In this document: positions 40,054-53,116 of the stretch, in pieces
Position numbering within the stretch: the stretch's first letter is position 1
How the letters are laid out: every line of letters begins with the position of its first letter
Assembly (NCBI GenBank): GCA_025617745.1
Contig: CM046870.1
Span: forward strand, 28,663,927-28,727,926
Direction: 5' to 3'
Source of the DNA: Heliocidaris erythrogramma
Taxonomy: Eukaryota; Echinodermata; Echinoidea; Camarodonta; Echinometridae
Length of the DNA: 64,000 nucleotides
The notes under the pieces: model-generated
Databases searched by the model: none
The model's input: only the letters and a program-made list of their open reading frames with translations
What the model was told of the DNA's origin: nothing
Translations under genes and position numbers: made by a program

Positions 40054-40871
40054 ATATTCCTATTGCCTCAATTGTTTTATATTCACATTTTTAAATGTTA
40101 TATAGAATTATGTAAATGCCTTATTGGTATTTTGTATTACACAGCTTTCGCTTTATCCTTCTTGAAATGTTAACATTTTTACTCTGTGGACCGCTTATCT
40201 TCCTCTTCTCCAGGTCTGTAGAATCCACTGAAAAAAAATAGTAATGAGCATTTGAACATATTTTTTTTTCAAATCAGTCTCTAGTGACGACTTTTTTTGA
40301 TATGTAGAAGTCCAACACGAAAGAAGAATTACCCTGAAAAAATATTTTTAATAAGAATTCGAATCGTTTTCAAATCATTCTCCAATAACGATTTTTCTTG
40401 ATCGATTTGACCAAGTCTTACACATAAAAGAAATAATTCTATTTGAAAAAAACACGTCTTTCAATGTTTGACTTTTAAAAAAATAACTAACCAGTGGATG
40501 TACAGAACTCATGGTGTAACTATGTGAAGTTAAAGATTCATAGAAGGTCCATGGTTAAAAAGTTACTACCAAAAAGTAAGGAGAGATATGACTTCCCTCT
40601 CCGGGAAGCTGAATTTGTTTTGGTTCTCGTCCAAGAAAAGAAAAGAAAAAACATCTGAACCTCGTTTGCCCAAATCTGCTTCAAATTTGTTCAAATTCTC
40701 TCAAAATGGTGGGAGGTCGCCGAAATTAAACCGTTTACGGCAGTATTGAGTTCAGATCAAAGACAATTTTCGGATCATTCACCGCGGGTTTCTACATTAG
40801 ACGCAGTCATCATGTATGTTTATTCAATTTCCCGCAGTCTGCCTTCGAAAATGGGAAGATACGTGCAGAAA

Positions 40872-41590
40872 CTCCTCTTTAAAGATAAAGTTGAGTTCTG
40901 GTCATGAGTATACAAAGTGAAAGATACTGTCCGGAAGCCATTTGGAAAGATTGATTATGGATAGTGGGCCCTATATAAGAATTGGTGTTCATTGTGAGCA
41001 TCAGGAATTATCAAAGTGATGGCAAATTGACTCAACCTTGCTAAAAGTAATATCACTGTTCACAGAAACATCATGGGACTGTACTACACAGGCACAAACA
41101 CACACCCACACGATCACACGCACTTTTTTAAAAAGTGCTTTTGTTTATTCCTCCACACACACACCCCCACCCAGACCCACACACAAAACACACAACACAC
41201 ACACACACGTGTACATGGCTTTACTTCGGTTCCGAGGACAACTATTGTTCCTCTATTGTTACTCGTCCTCGGACAGTCGACGGAATAAGGCATAAATTCA
41301 TTGTTCGACGTTCGAGGACTATTGTCCGGCTTCCGAGGACCATTGTTGTCATGATTTTTTTTTTTGTTCTCTGTCCGAAAATGTCCTCGGACATAATGCT
41401 AAACAAACGCACGCTCACACACACATATTTTGCTTGAAAGTTTAGTCCAGACTATTCTCTTATTTCTTGTCATATTTCGAATATGAGGGTATCTGCAAAG
41501 CAGTTCTTTTAAGAGGACATTACTTCCATGTATTCTTTCAAACTTACATCAAAAGAATTTCACCAGAACTCAACTTCTCTTTAATACCAA
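40872..41590. mobile_element. MITE-like family C, copy 3, with CA-rich and CCTCGGAC inserts
   Basis: Starts TTTAAAGATAAAGTTGAGTT and ends AGAACTCAACTTCTCTTTAA, a clear inverted terminal pair. The inside shows the family blocks ATTATCAAAGTGATG and CATATTTCGAATATGAGGGT. It is expanded by a (CA)n block (41095-41215) and a palindromic CCGAGGAC/GTCCTCGG patch (41228-41395). Confidence 0.65.
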
Positions 41591-41768
41591 GTATCTCAGT
41601 TTTACATAAACCTTGACCCATTGAAGGAAGACTTGCCCTTTGTAAGCTTCTCTTAGCAAGTTTCAGTGAGTCAGTTTACTATTTATACATATGTTTATAT
41701 GTATGTTTATATATTTATATGTTTAAATGATATTATATTCATCGTTGATGCTTTTATCAAACTCAATA

Positions 41769-42160
41769 GAGTACCGAAGTGATGACGTCACAAAAAGCTA
41801 TTTTTTCATTTTGACATTTTTTATACCATATCTCAAAGGAACATGGTGAAAAACATCCAGAGCCCAAATTTTATGGCAATTGGCTCATTGGGCCCCGAGA
41901 TATGGCCGCATGAATACCTCCTTAGCCCCATTGAAGTCAGTGTTAAATTGGCCTGGTTCTAAACTGTTAAGAACCAGGCCAATTTACACTGACTTCAATG
42001 GGGCTAATTAGATATTCATATAGCCATAACTTGGGCCACCATGAACTGATTCATGTCAAATCTGATGTGTGAACGTTTTCCATCATGCTCTACCTAAATA
42101 TGGTCATAAAAATACTGAAATACAAAAATCAAAATTTGATGACGTCACACTTCGGTACTC
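41769..42160. mobile_element. TA-flanked palindromic MITE, GAGTACCGAAGTGATGACGT ends
   Basis: Left GAGTACCGAAGTGATGACGT and right ATGACGTCACACTTCGGTAC-TC, bounded by TA. The centre is a near-perfect hairpin: TTAGCCCCATTGAAGTCAGT, then AATTGGCCTGGTTCT, and their complements. Tc1/mariner-like, no ORF. Confidence 0.85.
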
Positions 42161-42162
42161 TA

Positions 42163-44303
42163 TAATCCCAAATTAAAATGCTTAATATGAGTTGGTAAAC
42201 ATAGGGGAAAATTTGAAAATAAAATAGAGAATTGGACAAAGAGAAGTAAAAGAACAGATATTATGAAGCCGGGTACATTTTTGCATCCTATAAGGAACAT
42301 TTTGGTCCTTTTTCTATATTCTTGTTTATCAGACCATGGACCTACTAGCGACAATGCCCTAGTCATACGGCTATATTGTATCAGTTTAAAGAACTTTGTT
42401 GGTCTGCATAATTATTTTCTTAGTGGGCATGCCTTATGTCTATATCCCAAGAGAGACAGTAAACCCACCATGTCCCCTTTTATGGAAGAAAATACTGGTT
42501 ATGAGATTGAGTTCACCCGGTCGTGCAAACTATAACAGGGCTCTACAAGCTGGCGCTCTTTCACTCAGTGTAGTTTTAAAAGTGAGGACAGTATGTTTCT
42601 GTGATCTAAACATTAACCCCCCCCCCCCCCAGTTCTGAAATACAAATGTACTAACTATCGTATTGAAATGAAAAATAAAAGCTTTATCGACCCCACTTGT
42701 ATCTTCATAGTAAACGTTTATGGTATTATGCCGCGTTTGAATTTTTACTGCTTTTAGTCAGATTTTCCTGCGCAATGCTGTTTGAAAACTAATTTCCTTT
42801 TCAGTCTTGTTGTTGAAAATACCAAAAGAGCTATTTTGCATCATTTAAGGAACATTATATAGACAATTAATGTAAAAGTAGTGGATATGAACGATAGATA
42901 GAAATAGAAATAATTCGCATTTTAAAAAATGGAAATAAGGAAGAACTGGACAAGGAAACTAAATGAAAAGAGACAAATGAGAGATAGATAAATTTGCGCT
43001 ATAGGATTACAGTTTTCGAGAGTCGTATAATGTCCCCGTAAACAAGAGATGGCGCACTGCAGATACGTTAGTCTCGGGATAAAATAGGAAAAGGATTAAG
43101 AACATGATAAAAGTTTCCCCTGACTCGGAGATGGGAAGAAGATGAGGTGTTTCATTACCGAAAATACGTGTTTTCTAGTCATACCGTTTTGTTCAAAATG
43201 TCGTTTTAAAACAGGGAAACACTTTTGTTTTTTGTCAGACGTTCTACAATCACCCAAATTCCCAACTTGTACTAGCAGACTGAAAAAGGATATCATTAAT
43301 GATTACAATTACTTTATCCAACAGAAACAGATTTAGAAGATCTATATTTTATCTTCATATTGTCCAGGAACGAGGTCATAATTTACTTTGAACAAAACTG
43401 TTGCTTTGACACGGGTGTGTGAATATTTTGCTTTTAAAAATCATTCATCACGGTTTTAGAGAAATTAAGATTTATTAACTAAGAGAGGTGTAAATAGAGC
43501 AGGATTAGAAGAAAATAAATCATCTGGGAGAGATATTGATGCATTGGTATTTTCTGTGAAAAGGTCTAACTATCACATGATCACATAACTATCTCCCTTT
43601 CCGATTAAGTTGAGAGATCTACTGGGTACTAGTTTTCACTTGAATTCTCTTGTCCCCCCCCCCCCCCCACCAAAAAAAATGATATTGTTAATAAAAAAAA
43701 TAGTAACAATGACAATAAAAATTGTAATTGCATACGTCTGAACTTCTTGAACTGTCATGTAGCGTGCTCACAATATTCGCTCAAAATAAATGATAAATTG
43801 TCAGGTGAGATCAGACAGGAAAACGGAGGTCAAACACATGACCCATGTAATGGGACAAAAGCTATGTCGAAGTTACGCCTTCCTGCTTTGTCTTCGGGGA
43901 GGAAAAAAGCGATGTCGAATTTACGGCGGGTTGGGCAGGGGGCACCCCTTCCCCCTTCGCACAGTGGAAGGACGAAACCTAAAAAAAAAACAGCGAGAGA
44001 AAAAAAAAGAGAAAAGGAAAGAGAGAGGGAAAAGCCTGTATGTTTGGGAAGCGAGTGCTATGTTAGAGGGATGGGATCTACGGCTTTAAATATTATCAGA
44101 TGGACTGGCCAGGGTATTTAATACTTTGGCCGAGGAACTAGAGTACGCCGACTGTGTTTCGAACCTGAGTCCTTCCAGGTTCAAGACTGACCACTGTTCT
44201 ATTTTCTATAAGGTGTTTTTCCACCTAGCGACGGCGGCGCCTCATCATAATTGCTCATAAATTCGCCTTAAATCCTCCCCCCCCCCAAAAAAAAAAAAAA
44301 AAA

Positions 44304-44356
<53 letters not shown>

Positions 44357-44847
44357 AATAAATAAAAAATAAATAAATAAATAAATAAATAATAAAAAAA
44401 TAATAATAAGCAAGGTGTTGTGGTCTCCTTGAATATCATGTCAGCACTGTCATTTCTATTTAAATTTTCCCATCATTACTGCTATTATGACTTCCTTAAA
44501 TGCTTAAACATCGAACGAAGCTTACTGGCACAATTGTCGCCCAGATCCTAAATTTTGTGAGTGAGCGTAGCGAAATAATACTGACACTCTTTAAGCATGT
44601 TTAGTGAAATGAATATGCCAATATTGTCTGATAATTTAATCTGCCCGAGTATGCATGTGGTGACGGTTTGCTCGAATATCGCTGGGGGGGGGGGCTGTAC
44701 CCCCCGCCCCCAGCCCACCATGCCTTTTAAAACAAGCCTATGACTGTAAGAGTACGAGTTTAAGAAAAGAATTCAACCCTTGTCTTCAGGAATTATAATG
44801 TTTCTTTATTTACGTCTGGCTTCTCCAAATGTGTGAATGTTACCCAT
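42163..44847. other. Gene-free stretch
   Basis: Contains poly(C) runs (about 42617-42630, 43654-43668), a purine-rich patch (43980-44035) and an (AAAT)n/(AATAA)n block (44290-44405). No exon recognised. Confidence 0.5.
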
Positions 44848-44990
44848 CATGTGAGCGTTTCATGAAAGGAAATTGTCAGATATTTTATCCGACAACTGTT
44901 ATAAGCTACTGAAATCCTTGCATCTGATTGGCTGAGAACAAATTTGTCGGATAAAATATCTGACAAGTCCTTTCATGAAATGCCCCCCAT
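44848..44990. mobile_element. MITE family A, copy 6 (GATATTTTATC subtype)
   Basis: ATGTGAGCGTTTCATGAAAG, TTGTCAGATATTTTATCCGA, AACTGTTATAAGCTACTGAA, GATTGGCTGAGAACAAATTT and CCTTTCATGAAATGCCCCCC: same subtype as 7291-7432. Confidence 0.85.
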
Positions 44991-46383
44991 GTCAGCCTGG
45001 ATGTTTATAATGTATACAACCGTTCTAACTATGTTTACCAGCGATCATAATCAGTTGGGGTTGGAGCTTTTCAGGGGGACCTATTAGAGAAGGGGGCGCG
45101 GGGATCAGGTATTCCTATTCATTATTTTTAGCCCCTTGTGGGAGAAAAAAATAATAATTTTACATCTTAAGAAGTGTAAAGTGGTCAGGAAGTCGAGGAA
45201 TCATTGGAGATGAAAAAAAAAGTTAAAGCCCACGGGACCATTACATCACAAATATCTCTCGCTGAAGGTAGACGATATGGCAGAGAGACTACACTTCCAC
45301 TGATGTTGTTATGTTGACCTCCGTGACCTCTAATGACGTAATGATGATCCAGCTGATCGGCATGTCATGTCAAGAGTCAAAACCATTTTAGGCTGACACA
45401 GGAGCGAGAATGGGATCCTCACCTCTGGGAAAGTCGTCGGAAAGCCCCTGTTTTATCATTCAACATGAAGAAGAGAAAGTACTATTATTGTTGTCAGGGT
45501 TTTGAAGTCATTGTCAGCCTCCTAGAACAGACTTTTAAATTATCATCTTTTCGTTATGTCTGGCTCTGCATGGATAGTTTTGACCGCCACCGGCAGGGGC
45601 CGGTATAGTGTGCCCACCCCTTCCCCCAATGAATAAATTATATATAAATTATTATTATTATTATTATAGAAATGGAAAAAAACACCAACCTAAGAACATG
45701 TGGAAATAAGCAAAAAATCTGACTTTAAAAATAAATAAAAAGAACATAGTCAATTAAATTTGCTAGACATGGCTCACCTACTGAGGGCGCCTATCAGGAT
45801 GTCAGAAAGCGAGTCCGTTAAAAAGAAATTATGAAATTTAATACAAAATAATCATTTAATTATTTTTTCGTTTTTGCTTTTCTTTTTTATTCGTATTGTT
45901 TTGCTGAATGTATGTAATTTGTGTAGTTCCTTGTAACATATAGGCCTATATTTGTTACGGGGAGCAGATGGTAGGTGCACAAGGCCAATGGAGACCAATT
46001 TTTTTTTTTTTAAGTTTTTTTTTAAATTCATATAACCATGGAGACCAGTTGCTATTTTTCTTCGTTAGACCATGGCATGATGTTTGTAATCATCAAAAAT
46101 GTCAAATATTTCTCATTGATTGTCTGATTTTCAGCCCTTTTTTGAGAGCATCAATCATCGAAAAACAAACAAACAAACAAAAGATGTAGGAATCTAAATC
46201 ACGTGTAAAGTTTAATAGCACTACATATGGAACGAGGCAATGATGTTTCAGGGTTATATACAAATTGTGTTGCCAGACACTTTAGCCATGTGATCAGTGG
46301 TGTAAAGTGATGGATCAGTCAGGCGCCGAGTTAGATTCATTTCTTTTAAAAGATGGATGGATGATTAAAGTGCGCCATGTTCT
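44991..46383. other. Gene-free stretch
   Basis: AT-rich sequence with a short (TTA)n run near 45648 and T runs near 46000. Nothing coding recognised. Confidence 0.5.
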
Positions 46384-46812
46384 TAAAGGGGAGGTCCACC
46401 CTGATATAAAGTTGGTTTTTAAAGAAGTTGGCAATCAAAGAAACAGATGAACAAAAGTTTGAGCAAAATCCGATATAGAAAGGAGGAAAGTTATGAATTT
46501 TTAAAGTTGTAATCAAGCAAACACAAATTGGCAACTCCGTGACGTATCTTGCGACTCCTCTCCCATTTGCCCTGCACTAAAAAAAAATCATAAATTTCCA
46601 TTTTCTCTAAAGAAAATTAGTAATCATACATGCACCCTATAGATATAATTATTGCTCATTACACAATTGCTTCATTAACAATTAAGAAAATGAAAATTCA
46701 TGAAAATTTCTTATTTCTTATCGGATTTTGCTCAAACTTTCACCAATCTGTTTCTCTCGTTTTCTGCTTTTATTCAAATCAACTTAATGCAAGGGTGGAC
46801 TTCCACTTTATA
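46384..46812. mobile_element. MITE family B, copy 4 (most complete)
   Basis: Left TTAAAGGGGAGGTCCACCCT and right AGGGTGGACTTCCACTTTA are inverted ends. TTTGAGCAAAATCCGATA on the left matches ATCGGATTTTGCTCAAAC on the right. TTGGCAACTCCGTGACGTAT is on one arm only. Confidence 0.85.
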
Positions 46813-47568
46813 ACATCGTGAAGTAATTAATAAGTTAATTGGCGTCAATCCTTTTGTCAAAATATTCGTATGCTCTTGCTCCTTGAAACCCCTCTTGAGA
46901 TGGCCCTGTACCTCTCCTTCTTTTTTTTATATGAAGGAATTCAAATTGGAGTGTAGTTTTTAAATGAAATTTTGTGAGAATTCACTGATGCACTAAATAC
47001 GCTTTCCTTTCAGCATCTCCAAACAACAGTAGTTGATAAATTATTAGCTCACAGTCATTAATTATTCATTAGAATATCATAGCCAGGTGAAATTTTATAA
47101 GGGGGGGGGGAATTTCAATAAAGGTGAAATATGTGAGGTTAGATGCGCATCAGCGTGGGCGCCCCCCCCCCCCCCCCTCCCCGCCTATGGAATTTTAAAA
47201 AAATAAAAAAATGACATACCTGATCAGAAGTTGTTTTCCTACCAGGAGAGGTGTATACACTCTCCCACAGCATCACTTGTGCTCCCTTAAAATATTCTGG
47301 ACCGCCCCTTGTCTTACACAATCAGAAAATGTCCTAAATAAAATGTTTCTCTTTTTTAGCAGCCCTGACCAGAACCTACATCATTTTATAAAACGTTCTC
47401 TTCTTCGAAATAATGTTTACTTGGTACCTTCTTTTTAAAAAAATATCACAAAATGAAGATAACAATAATTAACAGGCAAATCTTTAACTTTAGTTTTTGA
47501 TGATGATGGTGATAATGAAGGTGATGAAGATGATAATTCACAAACAATTTCTTGGTACTACAAAATTT
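46813..47568. other. Gene-free stretch
   Basis: Contains poly(G) (47101-47110) and poly(C) (about 47161-47177) patches and GAT-rich repeats near 47500. No gene seen. Confidence 0.5.
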
Positions 47569-47795
47569 CAATATGGCACGAAAAAGAAACATGATAATGA
47601 AGCTTTTCGACCTGCACTCATCAGGTTATCACACAGGTATGTAACAAATTACTCGAAATCAACTATATTATACTCGTCCGGGTTCATCGAGTATAAAATA
47701 GTTGATTTCGAGTAATTTGTTACATACCTGCGTGATAACCTGATGAGTGCAGGTCGAAAAGCTTCGTTATCATGTCTCTTTTTCGTGCCATATTG
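47569..47795. repeat. Long near-perfect hairpin
   Basis: The left arm starts CAATATGGCACGAAAAAGAA and the right arm is its complement ending CGTGCCATATTG. The arms run about 95 bases with very few mismatches, including CGACCTGCACTCATCAGGTT and AATTACTCGAAATCAACTA. The loop of about 30 bases has its own short TATACTCG/CGAGTATA stem. Confidence 0.85.
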
Positions 47796-48838
47796 AAAAG
47801 ATGATAATTATAAATTCTAACCGATGTTTGTTTTGTTCAGTTTGTCTGTTTTGGAAATATTAATGAAATATCCCCCCCCCCCTTTCCGTATCAAAACTGT
47901 CTCAATAATTTTCGGCACTGGCGTCGCATGGGTCTTCCTCATTCATGTCGATGAATGAAATGCGAATTAACAAGGCCAGGGAGGGAGAGGAAGGCTTTAC
48001 AATCCTCTTTTCACGTTCTCCCCCTCCTTTTTCTCTCTCCTTCTATTTTTCTTTGCTTTTTCTGCCTTATTTTGGCTATTCGATTGGACGACACGTACCC
48101 CGTGCTCCCCCTTGCTACTCCCCTGATGTAGGCTGCCGTTTTGTTATGTTTTCAATTTACAAAATTGTGCCCACTTATATGCTTTTATTAGATATACCTG
48201 TCGCTCGCTTTCCCAACATTACAAACTTCGTGCCAAGTTTTCTATGATTGAATAATAAAATGTATGTGCATTGAGCATTTTCAAGATTATGAAAACACAG
48301 CCATGCACCTGTCGTTAAAAAAACAAAAGGGAAAAACCATGTCAAGGGCACAGTGATGACAGGCAAAAAGGCACAACGTCCAAAGATATCACCCACAGTA
48401 CCGAGGACTAGTTGAAACTAAGGAGTTCTGTGATAACTCCTTGTTGAAACCAAATAAAAAACAACATTGATCACGCTCATACAAGCTTTCTCTTTCCGTT
48501 TTCAACCATCACTTTTATTGTTATTGTTGTTGTTGTTTTTTGTTATGGTTGTTATTGTTGTCGGTTCAACATCGCTTTATTGATAATCACGTATTATCAA
48601 CAAAGAAAGAAACGAAAAGGTTACAAAGGAGACGCCCACTTTAGTGATAATAGGCTTTTTTCATTTTTACACTTGCAAAATGTTGTTTAGTCCCGTACTA
48701 TCGATGGGGCTAGACGAGGATTTAGCCCCATCAAAAGTACGGGACAAAGCTTAGCCCACTTTCTGTTCACATTTTTACGAAAGTAGGCTAAAAAAAAAGT
48801 CAAGTGTAAGAAGAGAAAACAAAACCTTTCTCTCTCCC

Positions 48839-48876
<38 letters not shown>

Positions 48877-49843
48877 CCTCCATCTCTCCCTATCCCGCTA
48901 CCCCCATCCTGATGGGGGCATTGCCCCTGACATGTGGTCATGTTGCTTGTGTAAATGGTAACCAACCCGGAAAAATAACATTATGTGTCAAAATCTACAA
49001 TCATGCTAACTATCTTTAATTTTACGCATGGGACATAACATCACAAGCTAGGTATGTTTACAACTACAGAAAAGGAAAATATCAAAATAATCAGGAAAAC
49101 ACGGTCTGTTCCTGTTCTTCTGTGGGATAACAAAATCTTCGCTGAAAGAATATATTTGGAATCTACTTTAGGATGATTTTACAGAAATTACAAAAAACAG
49201 AAACAGAAGCTAATACACGACCATGAGGTGTTGAAGATAATGTTCTGTTACTGCATTGTTTTGCTGTTGTATTTTTTTAAAGATCACAGCTGTTTATGTA
49301 ATTGTGCATGCGTTTCTACTGATTTGATGGAGGGGGGGGGGGGGGGTGGAGGGGGGTTGCAATATACATCTATGTCAGATCGATGACGTAATAGTCTTCT
49401 AAATGATAGAGCATACTATTATCTTTGAAAGTTTCACCATCTACAAATTCGCCCCTGAATGGCGTTGACATACATTCAGTTTCTTATTGGGAGGGGGTAA
49501 TGAATACATGGAAATATACTATACTATGTGTGTCTATGTCATTGCTTGACCTAGGCAGATTGTGAGTTTACTTGCACTTGTATTCTGGCCCAAAGCCGCC
49601 CCCTTAATACTCCATTGGTGAGGACATCTCGTCTGGAGCATTTTATTTTTGTTTTGTTCTGTTTTAATTGCATTTAGTATTCAAGAGGAGATTCCTTATT
49701 ATTCAATAGCCAATTGAGAGGGCGGTTTAAACTACATTAAATTCTTTTCATGTTTGCATTATGAGAGGGTTAGCTCAAGAGGAAAACATCTAACGGCTTA
49801 TTTCAAGACTAGCTTGAGTAAAATTAACGACGAAGCATCATTT
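47796..49843. other. Gene-free stretch
   Basis: Holds a short hairpin (48690-48745, GTCCCGTACTATCGATGGGG and its complement), a CT microsatellite (48825-48885), a poly(G) run (about 49332-49347) and AT-rich sequence. 47945-48120 shows partial likeness to 38030-38190. No exon recognised. Confidence 0.5.
48690..48745. repeat. Short hairpin
   Basis: AGTCCCGTACTATCGATGGG-GCTA and TAGCCCCATCAAAAGTACGG-GAC pair over about 22 bases. Confidence 0.75.
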
Positions 49844-50530
49844 TCAGTGACTAGTAGATGAACGAGGGTTTTCCAGGCATAGACGCGTTACCACATCACC
49901 AACAACCTGAGTATCCCGCTGGTGTTGCCAACTTGCTCGTTGGTTCCACATTCCGGCGGACGGAGCTGAAAAATCCTCCACCCTGCAGTGGTGTCCAAAA
50001 CCTCCTAGTTTTGTACCCCACCAAATTAGGGCACATGCCACCATTCCTGACCTCTTTCTTACTCCATAAATCAGGGAAAAGGTGTTGGCGTGAGTCCCGA
50101 GGACGAGTGGTTGGTGGTAGAACTGTGTCTCTTCCGCAAAAGAAGAAAAGATTATAGCCGCCATCGCACTCCGTCGTCTGCCTCTTTCTCGACTTCGCTG
50201 AAGCTCGGAGCGAACGAAGATTTTCTTTTTTCCTCTGAGCTAATAGACATTCGGCGGAGGAAGCGTGGTGTTTTGATCCCCCTGTGGGTTTGCACCGGGG
50301 AAACAAACGTTCGGCCGAGTGTTCTGTGGTTGACACGTCGGCAAGCGATCGACTGTTCCATCACCTCGCCACGCATCGGCGCGCTACCAGCAACACCGAT
50401 CGATCGGATATCAATCAATAATTGATCACACCTAATCGATAATTTTCGGTTGTCGGCTGTCAGGCGAGGAGATTGGAACCGGTGTCCTCTTAGGGGTTTG
50501 ATTTGAGAGGAGAAGAACGAAGGAGCCACG
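49844..50530. other. GC-rich, multi-frame open region upstream of the second gene
   Basis: Richer in G+C and CpG than its surroundings. It carries overlapping ORFs of 99-146 codons on both strands, including a minus-strand ORF (49844-50164) whose ATG sits in CGATGGCGG. I do not recognise any of the predicted proteins. Its place just before the start at 50531 suggests promoter and 5' UTR; a short separate gene on the minus strand is an alternative. Confidence 0.4.
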
Positions 50531-50632
50531 ATGAGGACTTTATGGGTGTGTTGTTTATTGATGATCGGGTTGGGATTGGCAGCCGCTAAACCCAGACCTG
50601 AATTGATGGACGAGTTAATGGGAGATGATAAG
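50531..50632 (+). CDS. First coding exon of a second secreted protein gene
   Basis: 34 codons starting MRTLWVCCLLMIGLGLAAA, a typical signal peptide, then KPRPELMDELMGDDK, ending at donor GTGAGT in phase 0. The upstream CCACG before ATG is acceptable context. The layout mirrors exon 1 of the CUB gene (signal peptide, Ala|basic-Pro cleavage context, phase 0 intron), but sequence likeness is slight. I could not identify exon 2 in the remaining 13 kb, so the gene is incomplete here and its function unknown. Confidence 0.6.
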
Positions 50633-53116
50633 GTGAGTAAAACAAACATAACAGCTTATTAATATTTGAGCATGCATGCATGATTATGAATGATGGGTAC
50701 GCATTGTCGTCTTGGAAAGGTGAACCAAGTTCAACACAGTTTAGAGCGTGTAGGAATTTTATTGGAGATACGAGTATTGTGCAGGGCGGGAAAAAAGTGA
50801 TGACGGGGAACAAAATTTATCAGGAGACAGGGAGAGCGGACGTTATATAAGTTTCCGTGTTAATCACAGGAAATTACTGCAGAAACACTTGTTTTGTTGC
50901 TTTTATACCTTGTAAAAATGTCAAAATGCAAGTTTTACTGTTTTAGATAACATCTAAGCAGCTTATTCGGTATTTATGGCTAACATGCAAATGCGCTCCC
51001 TAACCATGCTAACTGAGGTTCGGGTACAAGGATTCGCATTTAGGCGGTAACGTCTTTATAATTATCATCATGTTTGTCAGGAAGAATTATAAATAATACA
51101 TGACATATAGAACACTGCTGCCCTAATATTATAATTATGATATGAAATTAAGGCTCAGTCTGCTAGCCCATCATACCCAAACTTTATGTTGTGCGTGGTA
51201 CATTTCAAAAATTTACTACATAATTAACGGCATGACATGCATGATATTCTCACTGTCTGCATGATATTTCTGCATGTTAATCGGTTTTAAATCCTTTGTT
51301 TTATACAATAAAAAGTGCAGGATTGGAAAATTGTAGTGCCTGTATTTATTTTTTTTATTTTTTATTTTAAAAGTTCATGATTGTTGTTCGATGATACTGA
51401 AATCTGATTCACCGTATATTTTGGCTCGAAGCCGAAGCACTTTAATGTGAGGGTAATCTTGTGGGATTAGCATAATTAGGAAAATGGATACCAAATGTTG
51501 AGCACCAATCGACAGGTCCTCCAGTGCCACAGGTCGAATGTGGATGTAGCTCGTGCATGGATTGACATCTGACCCCTTTTGCACGGGAGGGGATTTGGAA
51601 CGGTTCAGGACGAAATGTGGCATAGCGACAGAACATCTGTTTTGCAAATCCGACCTAATAAAGGGCGATATCTGAACTGATCTCCATCACCTAGCCAACG
51701 TACCCTGAGGATGCGACCCCTTCCTTAATAGAAGGCCCGTTATTTTTACCCCTCATCCTCCCCTTTCTCTCCCCCTTTATTTCTCGTTGTCAATTTCTAC
51801 CCCTCTATATACCCTCTTTATGCTCATTTGTAATGATATATGTACTAATTTTTCATCAATTGTAATCAATTTAACAACCAGTTTTGAATATCCTATATGA
51901 TTTTTTTTTAAACTATGCAAAGCTTTAACTGTTGACTCAATGGAATTAGCACTGCTAACAGTGCTATTCAAATTGTGCACATTTTATGATTGGCCTAGCA
52001 ATTATTTACTCTCCATTTTTATAATAAATGTTACTTAATTTTTATGTATTTTGTATTTTCATGAAGAATGATTTGCAGGGCTCCTTTGGAAAACAGTTTT
52101 GCATAACTAAACAGGCCATCCTGCCAAAAAAGAAGACCAAAAAAAAATTATTCTTTACACAGGCTGTAGTGAGAGGGCGGACACGCCCCTCCCATCCTCA
52201 AAGCCGTTGTGACCGGATCGAAGTCGATGAAATTTTTAAGTTCAGCTAGCCACCCTAATTGTTTCTTTTGTGTATGATTGCTCATACTGGCATTACTGGT
52301 AATTCTCACGAAATTCTGGATTTCCACGGTTCTGAATCTCTCGTTAAAACTGGGTCGTCGGTATCCCTCCCTGGGGAGCAAAAGGCCACCGATAAATTAA
52401 ATTTGGGGATGTAAGTTATTGCGGTTCTTCGGTTCGCTGTGAGGTGACTAGCCCGTACGGCACGGGAAGGCTTAGGCATACCATACACTCTCAAAAGCGC
52501 TTAGTCGACAAGTCTCCCCCGCTCATCTAATGTGGTTACACTTCATGATCGTATCCTTGTCGGTTAAAGGGCCGCTTTTGCCTTTAATATTGCCATTTAA
52601 ACGGCGCAATGCGCGTGAGGTCATTCTTGTACATTTTTAATCGATATCTGAATTAACATATGCTGGAGTAGAATTCTTCAAGGGTGTACACATTTTCCTC
52701 CATCAAGTTTGATTTATAATTTTTCATTTATGCACCCAAAAATCCCTTACACTTATTTATGGGCCCAAACAGCTGAAAGTGTTAGCATAGGCCTACAAGA
52801 ATAAAACCACCTGGTGCGGTGCATAATTTCTCTCACACCCCCCCCCCCCCCCCCTCGTAAATTATTACGATCATGAACTTGACTTTCAAAGTCATGTACA
52901 CAGTATACAGTACACCTTGTTTCCTCGAATCTATCCGGAGGTAAATACATGTAAAAATAGGCGAATGTTTCTTTTAAAAAAACTAAACAATAATGTTGTA
53001 CTAAAAAACGTGTAGCCCTTGAATTAAGCTCATTATTTTAACATCGAACCTTATGACTGCTTTTGCTGAGACAAAAAAAGTCAGTTAGATCATTGATGGG
53101 AAGCCGACCTGAAAGG
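50633..53116 (+). other. Probable intron 1 of the second gene, part
   Basis: AT-rich sequence, a small CpG-richer patch around 52170-52330 that gives short ORFs on both strands, and a poly(C) run (52838-52855). No exon with matching phase and splice signals was recognised. Confidence 0.45.

Larger units (their letters stand above)
39161..40871. other. Gene-free stretch
   Basis: Contains a 3' half of a tRNA (39491-39524), a GA microsatellite (39996-40053) and AT-rich sequence. Nothing coding is supported. Confidence 0.5.
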
